From: JBBRWO01 sp038249135
GTDB taxonomy: Bacteria; Actinomycetota; Coriobacteriia; Anaerosomatales; JAAXUF01
DNA length: 15,766 nucleotides
Reading direction: 5' to 3'
Assembly (NCBI GenBank): GCA_038249135.1
Contig: JBBRWO010000041.1
Location: 1 to 15,766, forward strand
This document shows, piece after piece, positions 1 through 7,810 of the stretch; positions within the stretch are counted from its first letter, which is position 1; each line of letters opens with the position of its first letter. A program made the position numbers and the translations under genes. A model generated the notes under the pieces. The model saw only the letters and a list, made by a program, of their open reading frames with translations. It searched no databases and was not told the origin of the DNA.

Positions 1-40
1 TCGTGATCAGCAGCATGCGCGAATCGAGATCCTCACTCAC
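1..40 (-). CDS. Start of a further downstream gene (5' fragment only)
   Basis: The pseI stop codon is embedded in a GTGA tetranucleotide (40-37), the coupling arrangement used repeatedly in this operon. Reading from the GTG at 40 gives 13 open codons to the window edge, ending in Met-Leu-Leu-Ile-Thr, which could be the first hydrophobic beta strand of an enzyme. An alternative start is the ATG at 16-14, with the purine-rich GTGAGGA about a dozen bases upstream. The fragment is too short to name a family. A surface-glycan function is only a guess from the neighbours. The frame could also be open by chance. Confidence 0.45.
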   Translation of the reverse strand, partial: MSEDLDSRMLLIT

Positions 41-1089
41 CCGAGAAGATCCCAGCTCGCTGGCGTCCCTTTGGGCGCATCGCTCGCAATCCGCTTGCCG
101 AGGAGCACTTCGTAATATTTCGGCGCCAGCCCCAGCCCCGGACGCACGACGCGCAGGTTCTCCCGCGTGAAGACGTCGCCGGTTCGCATGTCCTCGGCGA
201 TATAGAGCGAGCGGCGGAACTGCAGCGAGGACATCTCGGCGGGAGTTGGGCCGTACGATACCGACCCGAGCGCCCGCCACGCGTGCTCCGTGTCGCGTAC
301 CAGTGTCGCAAGCTCAACCGGCTCGAGCGAGAACGCCGAGTCGACCCCGCCGTCGGCACGCGAGAGGGTGAAGTGCTTCTCGATCACGGTCGCGCCCAGG
401 GCCACGGCCGCGCATGCCGCACCGGTGCCGAGCGTGTGGTCAGAAAGCCCGACCTCGCAGCCGAACATCTCGCGCATGTGCGGCATCGTGCGCAGGTTCG
501 AGTTCGCCGGGTCCGCCGGGTAGGTGCTCGTGCACTTCAGCAGCACGAGCTGGGTGCATCCCGCCTCGCGCGCGGCTCGAACGGCCTCGTCGAGCTCGGC
601 GGCGGTCGCCATACCGGTCGACATGATGAGGGGCTTGCCTGTTGCAGCCACCTTGCGGATCAGCGGCAGATGCACGTTCTCGAACGATGCGATCTTGTAG
701 CACGGCGCGCCGAGCGCCTCGAGGAAGTCGACTGCGCTCTCGTCAAACGGCGTCGAGAACGCGATCAGACCGCGTTCTGCCGCACGCGCGAAAATCGCCT
801 CATGCCACTCGTAGGGTGTGGAGGCCATGGCGTAGAGCGCGTGGAGTGTCTGCCCCGCCCACAGGCTGTTGGGGTCGTCGATGAGAAACTCGCCGCGGCT
901 CACGTCCAGCGTGATCGTGTCGGCGGTGTAGGTTTGGATCTTCAGCGCGTGCGCGCCTGCGTCTGCGGCCGCGTCCACGATCGCCAGTGCGCGATCAAGC
1001 GACTGATTGTGGTTCCCGGACATCTCGGCGATGACGAAGGGCTGTGCATCGGTACCGATGGTGCGCCCAGCGATCTGGAACCCGCTCAT
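37..1089 (-). CDS. pseI: Pseudaminic acid synthase PseI (NeuB family)
   Basis: A 350-residue protein that should condense 2,4-diacetamido-2,4,6-trideoxy-L-altrose with phosphoenolpyruvate to give pseudaminic acid, in the cytoplasm. Residues 1-280 form the NeuB TIM barrel, with the N-terminal FVIAEMSGNHNQ segment (18-29) and the two histidines expected to hold the metal, GLSDHT (His218) and IEKHFT (His239). Residues 290-350 form the SAF/antifreeze-like domain that caps the partner active site in NeuB dimers. KIQTYTADT (50-58) and GVDSAFSLEP (248-257) resemble PseI more than sialic or legionaminic acid synthases. The ATG at 1089 overlaps the pseG-pseH stop by 4 bp and has AAGGA about 9 bp upstream. 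A longer reading frame upstream (to 1146) is not needed. Length matches the family (about 340-350). Family assignment is firm; substrate choice is inferred from motifs and context. Confidence 0.93.
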   Translation of the reverse strand: MSGFQIAGRTIGTDAQPFVIAEMSGNHNQSLDRALAIVDAAADAGAHALKIQTYTADTITLDVSRGEFLIDDPNSLWAGQTLHALYAMASTPYEWHEAIFARAAERGLIAFSTPFDESAVDFLEALGAPCYKIASFENVHLPLIRKVAATGKPLIMSTGMATAAELDEAVRAAREAGCTQLVLLKCTSTYPADPANSNLRTMPHMREMFGCEVGLSDHTLGTGAACAAVALGATVIEKHFTLSRADGGVDSAFSLEPVELATLVRDTEHAWRALGSVSYGPTPAEMSSLQFRRSLYIAEDMRTGDVFTRENLRVVRPGLGLAPKYYEVLLGKRIASDAPKGTPASWDLLG

Positions 1090-2696
1090 GAACCGTCGTC
1101 CTTTCCGAAATACGCCTCGGCGAGCCCAGGCCGCACCGCGCGCCATCCCGACTCATCGAGCTCGAAGACGCGCCACGTCATCTTGCCCGCGCCATCCGGT
1201 GACGGACCAGTGATGACGCCCGACTCTCTGAATCCCATTCTCGCATGAAAGGCCATGCTCGCCACATTCTGGGCAAGTACTTCCGCTCGGATAAGTCCAA
1301 ACCCGAAATCCCGGAACGCCATATCGAGGGCGAGTACGCCGAGCCGCCCGCCGCTACCCTTCGGCGCCCACGACTCGCCAATGTAGAAACCCCATTCGCA
1401 TGTGGCGAGTGCCTCGTCGATGTCACGAAACGTCACGAAGCCGAGAGGCACACCGCCGCACTCGTAGACGAAGCGGCGACGTTGGGTATCGGCGAGCGCG
1501 TTCTCGAACCAAGCGAGGTGCTCGCTCTCGGAGACGACGTGCTGGTTGCTCATCGACAGCCGGATGCGGTCTGAATTGCGCCACGATCGCAGTCTTTGAC
1601 TGTCGTCGGCTCGCAGCGGGCGCAGCGCCGAGCACGGGCGTGGTGACGCCATACAACGCATGAGCCCGGCTGCGGTCGGCGGTCCCTCGCCGGGATGCGC
1701 GCCGAGCAGTGCTCGCGCAGCGTGTCCCATCACCTCCACCGCGCCGACATCATCGAGAAGCCCAGCAAGCGCATCTGCCAGCGAGGCCGCGGTGACGCCA
1801 GATGCCGGCCCGAGACTCAGCGTGGCTCCGGCGGCGGCGGCCGCGTGCGTTCCCCGCTCTTGGTTGTCGGCGATGACGAGCGAGACAGACGGCAGCCCGA
1901 CCGCGCAGCGCTCGAGCAGCGTCACACCGCCCGCGGCGATCATCAGGTCCGCGGCGGCCATCGGCACGGCCATATCCTCGACGCGGCCATACAGTTTCAC
2001 CTGGGGCATCGTCGCCGTGAGGGCGGCCACGCGCTCGCGGTGTGGCGCCGCCTCCGGCAACACGATGTCGACGGCCAGATCATCTCGGCCGAGCAGTGCG
2101 ATGGCCTTCAGAGCCTTCTCGGTCTCATTGCTGGGGTCGGTCGAGCCGAAGCAGACGAGTAATCGGCCAATCGAACCGTCGCGATCTCGCGGCGAGACTG
2201 CCGCTCGCGCGAACTGGGGCCGCAGCAGCGCGAAGTGTGGACCGACGAGCAGCGTCGCGGTGGACGGTGCCAGCGTTGCGTAGTCCCCCAGGTCGGCACC
2301 GAGGTTGTGGTCCAGAAGTAGGTCGCAATCATGAATGCGGTTCGCGAGATCGTCGATGACGGCCACGCGCTGAGCGAACCCGCGCATGGCGGTCTCGAAC
2401 CCAGCATCAAGTCCGTAGTGGTCGACCAAGAGCCAGTCAGCTCGCTTGATGCCCGCGGCTCGCAGCGCGGTCTGCGTCGCGCGCGCATCCGCGGCGGCGT
2501 CACGTGTCAGCTCGGGCACGCGAACAACCGTGTAGCCTGCACTTTCAACCAACGCAATCGCGTCACCAAGAGCGGGCACACATGCAAAGACGCACCCGGC
2601 GCCCTCCTCGAGTAGCGCATCGGCGAGCGTGAGGCATCGCGCGATGTGGCCGCCACCAAGGCCTGCAGACGCGTCGGCTCTGAAGACAACATCCAC
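1086..2696 (-). CDS. PseG-PseH fusion: UDP-sugar hydrolase plus N-acetyltransferase
   Basis: A single 536-residue reading frame carrying two consecutive pseudaminic acid enzymes. Residues 1-350 are PseG-like, a GT-B-fold hydrolase that removes UDP from UDP-2,4-diacetamido-2,4,6-trideoxy-L-altrose. It shows FRADAS (5-10), GGGHIARC (14-21), CFGSTDPSN (182-190) and AAGGVTLLERCAVGLPS (254-270). With the GTG at 2696 as start, the histidine of GGGH is residue 17, the position I recall for the catalytic histidine of Campylobacter PseG. Residues about 357-510 are a GNAT domain of PseH type, with LRPLRADD, SWRNSD and an acetyl-CoA loop PKGSGGRLG (445-453); it should acetylate the 4-amino group. The biochemical order is PseH then PseG, opposite to the domain order. 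The GTG lies 8 bp after the aminotransferase stop. An upstream ATG at 2741 would add 15 residues inside the previous gene and is less likely. No stop or frameshift separates the halves. Confidence 0.9.
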   Translation of the reverse strand: MDVVFRADASAGLGGGHIARCLTLADALLEEGAGCVFACVPALGDAIALVESAGYTVVRVPELTRDAAADARATQTALRAAGIKRADWLLVDHYGLDAGFETAMRGFAQRVAVIDDLANRIHDCDLLLDHNLGADLGDYATLAPSTATLLVGPHFALLRPQFARAAVSPRDRDGSIGRLLVCFGSTDPSNETEKALKAIALLGRDDLAVDIVLPEAAPHRERVAALTATMPQVKLYGRVEDMAVPMAAADLMIAAGGVTLLERCAVGLPSVSLVIADNQERGTHAAAAAGATLSLGPASGVTAASLADALAGLLDDVGAVEVMGHAARALLGAHPGEGPPTAAGLMRCMASPRPCSALRPLRADDSQRLRSWRNSDRIRLSMSNQHVVSESEHLAWFENALADTQRRRFVYECGGVPLGFVTFRDIDEALATCEWGFYIGESWAPKGSGGRLGVLALDMAFRDFGFGLIRAEVLAQNVASMAFHARMGFRESGVITGPSPDGAGKMTWRVFELDESGWRAVRPGLAEAYFGKDDGS

Positions 2697-2704
2697 GGCG
2701 GTGC

Positions 2705-3991
2705 CTAACGGACCTTGAACAGCGGCTGCAGCGGTTCGCACGAAAGCAGATCTGCCGAGCCGCTCTCCACGGCCTGACGCAGCAGCGGGAAGATCTCACG
2801 ATACGCCCCCAGAAGCGCTGCCACTTCGGCATCGCCGTGCGAGTAGCACATGTTGTGCGTGCCGTAGCCCAGAACGCCCCGGGCGAACAGCTCCTGCTCG
2901 AAGACGGTCTTGAGTTCCCAAGACGTGCTCTTCCCGGCATCCGACATCAGTAAGAACGACCAGCTGGGGTGGCCGGCGATAGTGAGGAAATCGCCGCATC
3001 CACTCGCTTCGATCAACTGGGAGACTCCGGTCATGACCTTCTGACCCTGAGCGATGGTCGATTCGATGACAGGCTCGCGACGCAACTTGTCCATCGTTGC
3101 AACCGCGGCCGCAAGCGAGAGCGTCTCGCCGCCGAACGTGAAGGAGAAGAAGACCTCCTCCATCCACTTCATGATGTCGGCGCGCCCGGCGACCGCCGAC
3201 ACGGGATAACCGTTCGCCAGCCCTTTTCCAAACGTCGCCAAGTCCGGCGTCACGCCAAAGTACTCCTGCGCACCGCCGTTGGCGTAGCGGAAACCGGTGA
3301 TCGTCTCGTCGAAGACGAAGACCGCGCCGTTGGCACGCGTGAGCTCCGCGACTTCCTCGAGGTATCCCGGCAGTGGCGATGTGACGTTCATGGGCTCCAT
3401 GATCACGCACGCGACCTCATCGCGGTATTCGGTGAACAGCGCGCGCAGTGAGTCCAGTTCGTTGTAAGCGAAGGTGTGCGTAAGGTCGCGCGTGGCTTTG
3501 GGGACGCCGGCATTGCGAAGCGTTGAGCCGATATACCAGTCCTGCCAGCCATGGTAGCCACAGACGAGCACGCGGTCGCGGCCGGTGAACGCTCGTGAGA
3601 TGCGCACGGCGCCCGACGTGGCGTCGGAGCCGTTCTTGCCAAAACGCACCATCTCGGCGCACGGAACCATCTCGACGATCCGCTCGGCAGCCTCGATCTC
3701 GACCTGGTGCGGAAGCGAGAAGATGACGCCGTCAACCAGCTGGGCCTGCACTGCGGCGGTGACATCAGGGTCGTCGTAACCCAGCGTCACGGCACAGAGC
3801 GACATGATGTAGTCAACGTACTCGTTGCCATCGACATCCCAGACGTGGCTGCCTTTGCCTCGGGCGATGTAGTACGGCGAGACCCCGTGCGGATACTGCG
3901 TCCGGCTCTTCGAGAACGTCTGGGTGCCCAGTGGAATCGTCTTCAGCGCCCGCTCTAGCAGCTCTTCGGATCGCTTGTAGCGCTCAGACAT
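2705..3991 (-). CDS. Class III PLP aminotransferase, glutamate-1-semialdehyde aminomutase-like
   Basis: A 428-residue fold-type I, class III aminotransferase. It shows GSDATSGAVRISRAFTGR (121-138), the PLP-ring aspartate in FDETITGFR (Asp228) and the Schiff-base lysine in FGKGLANGYP (Lys256). These resemble glutamate-1-semialdehyde 2,1-aminomutase. However, the gene sits between the cytidylyltransferase and the pseG-pseH fusion rather than among tetrapyrrole genes, and the segment around 279-292 (EVFFSFTFGGETLS) differs from the usual aminomutase active-site loop. It more likely aminates a carbonyl in the nonulosonate or another glycan precursor; the substrate is unknown. The ATG at 3991 has GGAGG 8 bp upstream. 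The gap to the preceding stop is 20 bp and to the following GTG 8 bp. Such genes accompany pse/sps-type loci in other bacteria (from memory), which supports a pathway role without proving it. Confidence 0.8.
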   Translation of the reverse strand: MSERYKRSEELLERALKTIPLGTQTFSKSRTQYPHGVSPYYIARGKGSHVWDVDGNEYVDYIMSLCAVTLGYDDPDVTAAVQAQLVDGVIFSLPHQVEIEAAERIVEMVPCAEMVRFGKNGSDATSGAVRISRAFTGRDRVLVCGYHGWQDWYIGSTLRNAGVPKATRDLTHTFAYNELDSLRALFTEYRDEVACVIMEPMNVTSPLPGYLEEVAELTRANGAVFVFDETITGFRYANGGAQEYFGVTPDLATFGKGLANGYPVSAVAGRADIMKWMEEVFFSFTFGGETLSLAAAVATMDKLRREPVIESTIAQGQKVMTGVSQLIEASGCGDFLTIAGHPSWSFLLMSDAGKSTSWELKTVFEQELFARGVLGYGTHNMCYSHGDAEVAALLGAYREIFPLLRQAVESGSADLLSCEPLQPLFKVR

Positions 3992-4011
3992 TCGGTGCGC
4001 CTCCAGTCTCC

Positions 4012-4767
4012 CTAGCGTCGCAGGTCATCGGCCACGGACTTCGCGAGGCCTTCGTTGCGGGCGAATCCGGCGTTCAAGCCGAGAAGTTCCGGCTGCTTGG
4101 CTAGGAGCGCGAGTACGTCGCGCCACGTGAACTCCGGACGCCTCGGATACAGCTCAGCATAGACCCTGCGGACGAACTCGAGGTCCGCTTGCTCGTCAAC
4201 AGTCCACCGCATCGCCGAGAAATCCTCGGCGTTCACAAGGTTCCCGAGCCTGAACAACTCGGGATGCTTCACGAGGTACTGCGTCACATGCTCGCGCTCG
4301 GCTCCGGTTGTCGCGGTCTCCTCGGCACGGCGCAGTGCGGAGATGCGAACCACCTCGACATCGAGACCGTCCGGCAGCGATGGATGCAGACAGTTGTTCG
4401 AGTAGTCGTAGCCGCCTCCGATGTGGAAGGCGACAAGCTGGTCGATGAGCGCTGGGTCGGCGAGCGGGCAGTCACCCGTGAGCCGGACGCAGTGCTCAGC
4501 ATCGTAGAGGTCGATCGCGCCAAGGAACCGCCCGAGCACATCATCGAGAGACCCTCGGTAGCACGCGACATCAAGCTGTTCGCACAGCGCCGCGAGCGGG
4601 TCGTCACTGGGATCGGTACTGGTCGCCACCACGATCTCATCGAGTGCTGTCGCACGCCGCACGCGCTCGAGCTGGCGTGCGATCATCGGCTCGCCCAGCA
4701 CCGGAAGCAGCACCTTGCCCGGCAGACGCGTCGAGGATACGCGCGCCTGCAACACGCCGAGGATCAT
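4012..4767 (-). CDS. CMP-pseudaminic acid synthetase-like cytidylyltransferase (SpsF/PseF family)
   Basis: A 251-residue nucleotidyltransferase of the acylneuraminate cytidylyltransferase-like (SpsF) family. The nucleotide-binding N-terminus QARVSSTRLPGKVL occupies residues 7-20, LTGDCPLADP (96-105) supplies the metal-binding aspartate, and RWTVDE (187-192) is a typical SpsF-type motif. It is the only candidate in the window for transferring CMP from CTP to pseudaminic acid, so it probably fills the PseF role. SpsF of Bacillus spore-coat clusters is the family namesake, and not all members are biochemically proven. The ATG at 4767 overlaps the aldo/keto reductase stop by 4 bp (ATGA), with AGG 7 bp upstream. 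The residues after about 215 lie beyond the core fold and are unassigned. Confidence 0.82.
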   Translation of the reverse strand: MILGVLQARVSSTRLPGKVLLPVLGEPMIARQLERVRRATALDEIVVATSTDPSDDPLAALCEQLDVACYRGSLDDVLGRFLGAIDLYDAEHCVRLTGDCPLADPALIDQLVAFHIGGGYDYSNNCLHPSLPDGLDVEVVRISALRRAEETATTGAEREHVTQYLVKHPELFRLGNLVNAEDFSAMRWTVDEQADLEFVRRVYAELYPRRPEFTWRDVLALLAKQPELLGLNAGFARNEGLAKSVADDLRR

Positions 4768-5627
4768 CTGTCGACCTGCCAGCGCGAGGGGTCGATGTAC
4801 GCCGGGTCGTTGAGCGCGAGCGGCGCGAAGTCAGTCGTGGGCAGCGAGGCGGCCGAGGCCACGACTTGCGCGAGTTGCTCCGCAGTCTCGACGCCTACGA
4901 CGACCTGGTCGACCTCGCAAAGCCCTGTCACGAATCCGAGCGCGGCCGCGAGGGGTGTCACTTCACGCTCGTCACAGAACGCGCGCCACTGCTCGATGCG
5001 GTCGCGAATCGGTGCAAAGTATGCGGGCAGACTCGCCGGATCCATGAGCAACAGTCCTTGGAGGAAGGCAGAGCGGCCGTGTACCTCGATCTGGCGTTTC
5101 TTGAGCTCTGCAAGGGCGCCGCTCGTTACGAGCCGCTGGTCGAACACGTTGACCGGAACCTGGACAAGATCCGCATCGAGCACGTCGAGTGCAGCGAACA
5201 ACTCTTCCGCCGTGTAGGCGGAAACACCGATCCGCGTCACCGTCCCCTCGGACCGAAGCCGCATGAGGAGCGCCGCGAGCGCCGCCCCCTGGTCGCCGAG
5301 AAGGTCACTGGCACTGTGCACGAGAAGCCCATACACCGGCGAGCCGCCAAGCGCTGCTATCGACTCCTCGATGTGCGCCGCGACGTCGCTCACACCACCG
5401 GCACCGAGCGGAGCGGTCTTGGTCACGATCCCGAAGCGCTCACTGGCATGCATCGCGCCCAGGAGATTCTCGGCGCCGCCATATGCCCGAGCTGTGTCGA
5501 GCACGCGAACCCCGGCGGTCTCGGCGCCGTCCAGGATACGTGTGACTTCCTCGGCAGGGACGCGACCGGCGGCGTTGGAAACCCCGTAATCGAGGCCGAA
5601 CTGCACTGTGCCGAGTGCGATCTTCAC
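4764..5627 (-). CDS. Aldo/keto reductase within the pse cluster
   Basis: A 287-residue NAD(P)H-dependent aldo/keto reductase of the (beta/alpha)8 superfamily. The catalytic tetrad can be placed: Asp45 and Tyr49 in LDTARAYGG, Lys70 in IVTKT and His104 in LLVHS. ALGTVQFGLDYGVSN (4-18) is the typical N-terminal strand and loop of this bacterial subgroup. The start is a GTG at 5627, inside the GTGA overlap with the pseC stop and 7 bp after GAGAGG. The open frame continues upstream to 5894, but that part is arginine-rich and lies wholly within pseC, so it is not coding. The canonical pseudaminic acid route has no reductase step. The gene therefore points to a modified product, a side-chain precursor, or a keto-sugar reduction. 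Substrate unknown. Confidence 0.85.
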   Translation of the reverse strand: MKIALGTVQFGLDYGVSNAAGRVPAEEVTRILDGAETAGVRVLDTARAYGGAENLLGAMHASERFGIVTKTAPLGAGGVSDVAAHIEESIAALGGSPVYGLLVHSASDLLGDQGAALAALLMRLRSEGTVTRIGVSAYTAEELFAALDVLDADLVQVPVNVFDQRLVTSGALAELKKRQIEVHGRSAFLQGLLLMDPASLPAYFAPIRDRIEQWRAFCDEREVTPLAAALGFVTGLCEVDQVVVGVETAEQLAQVVASAASLPTTDFAPLALNDPAYIDPSRWQVDR

Positions 5628-6778
5628 GACAGTGCCTCTCGCACTGCCGCAACCACCGTATCTTGCTCGGCCTCGGTCATTGCGGGGAAGAGCGGGAGCG
5701 TGATCGCGGCGTCGTAGTACGCCTCGGCGCGCGGGAAGTCGCCGGCACGGAAACCCAGCGCCTGGTAGTAGGGCTGCAGGTGTACCGGGATGTAGTGGAC
5801 GTTGACGCCGATACCGGAGGCGCGCAGCGATTCGAACACCTCGCGGCGCGTGCGACCAGCGTCCGGATCCACGGTGACGATGTAGAGGTGCCATCCACTG
5901 TCACGATCATCGCGCTGGACGAGCGGCGTGACGGGAAGGTCTGCGAGCAGCCCGTCGTAGCGAGCGGCGAGTTCGCCGCGACGCGCAACGAACTGGTCGA
6001 GGCGGCGCATCTGCGAGAGTCCGAGCGCGCACTGGAAGTCGGTGATGCGGTAGTTGTAGCCCAGCGCAACCTGCTCGTAGTACCACGGACCATCCGGCTC
6101 GCGGGTCATGAGCGCGGGATCGCGCGTGATGCCGTGCGTGCGGCCTAAGCGGAGGCGCTCGGCGAGTACGTCTGAGTTGGTGGTGATCATGCCGCCTTCG
6201 CCGGTCGTGATGACTTTGACCGGATGGAAGGAGAACGTCGTCATGTCCGAGAACTCGCATGACCCCACCGGCGAACCCTGATACGCGCCGCCGATGGCGT
6301 GTGCGGCATCCTCGATGACGGTCACGCCGTAGCGGTCCGCAGCGGCGCGAATCCGCGCCATATCGCACGGCTGTCCGGCGAGGTGCACCACGACGATCGC
6401 CTTGGGCAGGATGCTCGTCTCCTGCGCGACCGCGAGTTTGAGCTCGAGCTGCTCGGCATCGATGAGCGCGGTGTCGGGCTCGATGTCGACGAAGTCGATG
6501 CACGCACCGGCATAGAGTCCGCAGTTCGCCGAGGCCACGAATGTGATGGGTGTGGTCCAGAGCACATCACCCGGACCGACGCCCGCAGCGAGTGCGGCGA
6601 GGTGGAGCGCTGCGGTGCCATTGGCCACGGCGATCGCGTGCTTCGCGCCGACCTTCTCGGCGACGATGGCCTCGAACGCGTCGATGGCCGGTCCCTGCGT
6701 GAGCCAATCAGAGCGCAAGACATCGACAACGGCCGCGATGTCGTCCTCGTCAAGCCATTGGCGTCCGTACGGGATCAT
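5624..6778 (-). CDS. pseC: UDP-4-amino-4,6-dideoxy-N-acetyl-L-altrosamine transaminase PseC
   Basis: A 384-residue DegT/DnrJ/EryC1-family aminotransferase using PLP and probably glutamate. It should aminate C4 of the keto sugar released by PseB, the second step of the pathway. VANGTAALHLAAL (51-63) binds the cofactor phosphate, IEDAAHAIGG (155-164) contains the aspartate that pairs with the PLP nitrogen (Asp157), and FSFHPVKVITTGEGGM (182-197) carries the internal aldimine lysine (Lys188). GYNYRITDFQCALGLSQ (240-256) is a strong family signature. The opening MIPYGRQWLDEDD and the length match PseC proteins. The start ATG at 6778 lies 3 bp after the pseB stop and has GAGG 8 bp upstream. The immediate pseB-pseC order makes the PseC call much more likely than LegC or perosamine synthase. 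Confidence 0.92.
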   Translation of the reverse strand: MIPYGRQWLDEDDIAAVVDVLRSDWLTQGPAIDAFEAIVAEKVGAKHAIAVANGTAALHLAALAAGVGPGDVLWTTPITFVASANCGLYAGACIDFVDIEPDTALIDAEQLELKLAVAQETSILPKAIVVVHLAGQPCDMARIRAAADRYGVTVIEDAAHAIGGAYQGSPVGSCEFSDMTTFSFHPVKVITTGEGGMITTNSDVLAERLRLGRTHGITRDPALMTREPDGPWYYEQVALGYNYRITDFQCALGLSQMRRLDQFVARRGELAARYDGLLADLPVTPLVQRDDRDSGWHLYIVTVDPDAGRTRREVFESLRASGIGVNVHYIPVHLQPYYQALGFRAGDFPRAEAYYDAAITLPLFPAMTEAEQDTVVAAVREALS

Positions 6779-6781
6779 CGG

Positions 6782-7810
6782 TCAGACCTCGAACGTCGAG
6801 TCCACGCACTCGCGAATCAGCGCGCGAATATCCTCGACCGAGAGCCACTCGTCGTTGCTTCCGGAGTTGTACCGGAAGTCGACCGGGCACATCTTGCCGC
6901 CGAACACGCGCATGAACTCGTCCACGTCCCAGAGCGGGGTCGCTGGCAGAATCACGAAGCTATCAGCCAACTCGACGGTCGAGAGCGCGTCGGTCTCGGT
7001 GATCAGGTCCTCGTGCAGCTTCTCTCCGGGACGGATGCCGATGTCCTTGAGCGTGGCGCCCGGGGCGATCGCCTCCGCGACATCAGTGATGCGGTAGCTG
7101 GGAATCTTGGGGACGTAGAGCTCGCCACCCCACTGGGTGTCGATGGCGTTGAGCACCATCTCGACGCCATCCTTGAGCGTGATGTTGAAACGGGTCATGC
7201 GTTCATCCGTGATCGGCAAAACGCCCTCGCCCCGCATGCCGAGGAAGAACGGGATCACGCTGCCACGGCTGCCCATGACGTTGCCATAGCGCACTACCGA
7301 GAACCGGATGTCGCGCGAACCGCGATAGTTGTTTGCGGCGACGAACAGCTTGTCCGAGCACAACTTCGTGGCGCCATACAAGTTGATGGGCGCCGCGGCC
7401 TTGTCGGTGGAGAGCGCCACCACTCGCTTAACGCCTGAATTGATGGACGTCTCGATCACATTCTGCGCGCCGAGTACGTTGGTCTTGATCGCCTCGAACG
7501 GGTTGTACTCACACACGGGCACGTGCTTGAGCGCGGCAGCATGCACGACGACGTCGACGCCCTCCATCGCGCGAGCCAGCCGGGCCTCATCCCGCACGTC
7601 GCCGATGAAGTACCGCATGGCCGGGTACTTGGTGTCCGGAAAGGTTTGGGCCATCTCGAATTGCTTGAGCTCATCTCGCGAGTACACGATGAGACGTGCG
7701 ACATCGGGATAGCGCTCGAGAACCGTGGCCACAAACGCCTTGCCGAAGGAGCCAGTGCCCCCGGTGACCAGCACGCTTGCCCCATTCAGGCCGGGACCGT
7801 TGTAACTCAT
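6782..7810 (-). CDS. pseB: UDP-N-acetylglucosamine 4,6-dehydratase (inverting) PseB
   Basis: A 342-residue extended SDR that should convert UDP-GlcNAc into UDP-2-acetamido-2,6-dideoxy-L-arabino-hexos-4-ulose, opening the pseudaminic acid pathway. The Rossmann motif is GGTGSFG (17-23). The active-site strand STDKAAAPINLYGATK (134-149) supplies Asp136, Lys137, Tyr145 and Lys149, matching the Asp-Lys-Tyr set known from Helicobacter FlaA1 with a constant offset of four. AAALKHVPVCEYNPFEAIKT (91-110) and RYGNVMGSRGSVIPFF (174-189) are typical of FlaA1/PseB. It is the short soluble type, with no membrane segments of the PglF/CapD kind. The ATG at 7810 overlaps the flippase stop by 4 bp. Assignment is firm from motifs plus the adjoining pseC. 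Confidence 0.94.
   Translation of the reverse strand: MSYNGPGLNGASVLVTGGTGSFGKAFVATVLERYPDVARLIVYSRDELKQFEMAQTFPDTKYPAMRYFIGDVRDEARLARAMEGVDVVVHAAALKHVPVCEYNPFEAIKTNVLGAQNVIETSINSGVKRVVALSTDKAAAPINLYGATKLCSDKLFVAANNYRGSRDIRFSVVRYGNVMGSRGSVIPFFLGMRGEGVLPITDERMTRFNITLKDGVEMVLNAIDTQWGGELYVPKIPSYRITDVAEAIAPGATLKDIGIRPGEKLHEDLITETDALSTVELADSFVILPATPLWDVDEFMRVFGGKMCPVDFRYNSGSNDEWLSVEDIRALIRECVDSTFEV

Noticed and set aside
283..1248. A 321-codon open frame on the plus strand opposite pseI
   Set aside because: It is low in hydrophobic order, rich in Arg, Gly and Val, and lies opposite a clear NeuB-family gene.
2705..3991. Assignment of the aminotransferase as tetrapyrrole HemL
   Set aside because: The fold matches, but the gene is embedded in a pse cluster, lacks tetrapyrrole neighbours and differs in the active-site loop.
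4189..5717. Two long overlapping plus-strand open frames (4189-5217 and 4644-5717)
   Set aside because: They lie opposite the cytidylyltransferase and aldo/keto reductase, overlap each other and show no domain signature.
5628..5894. N-terminal extension of the aldo/keto reductase
   Set aside because: The extra 89 residues are arginine-rich and lie wholly inside pseC. The GTG at 5627 has a ribosome site and gives the family N-terminus.
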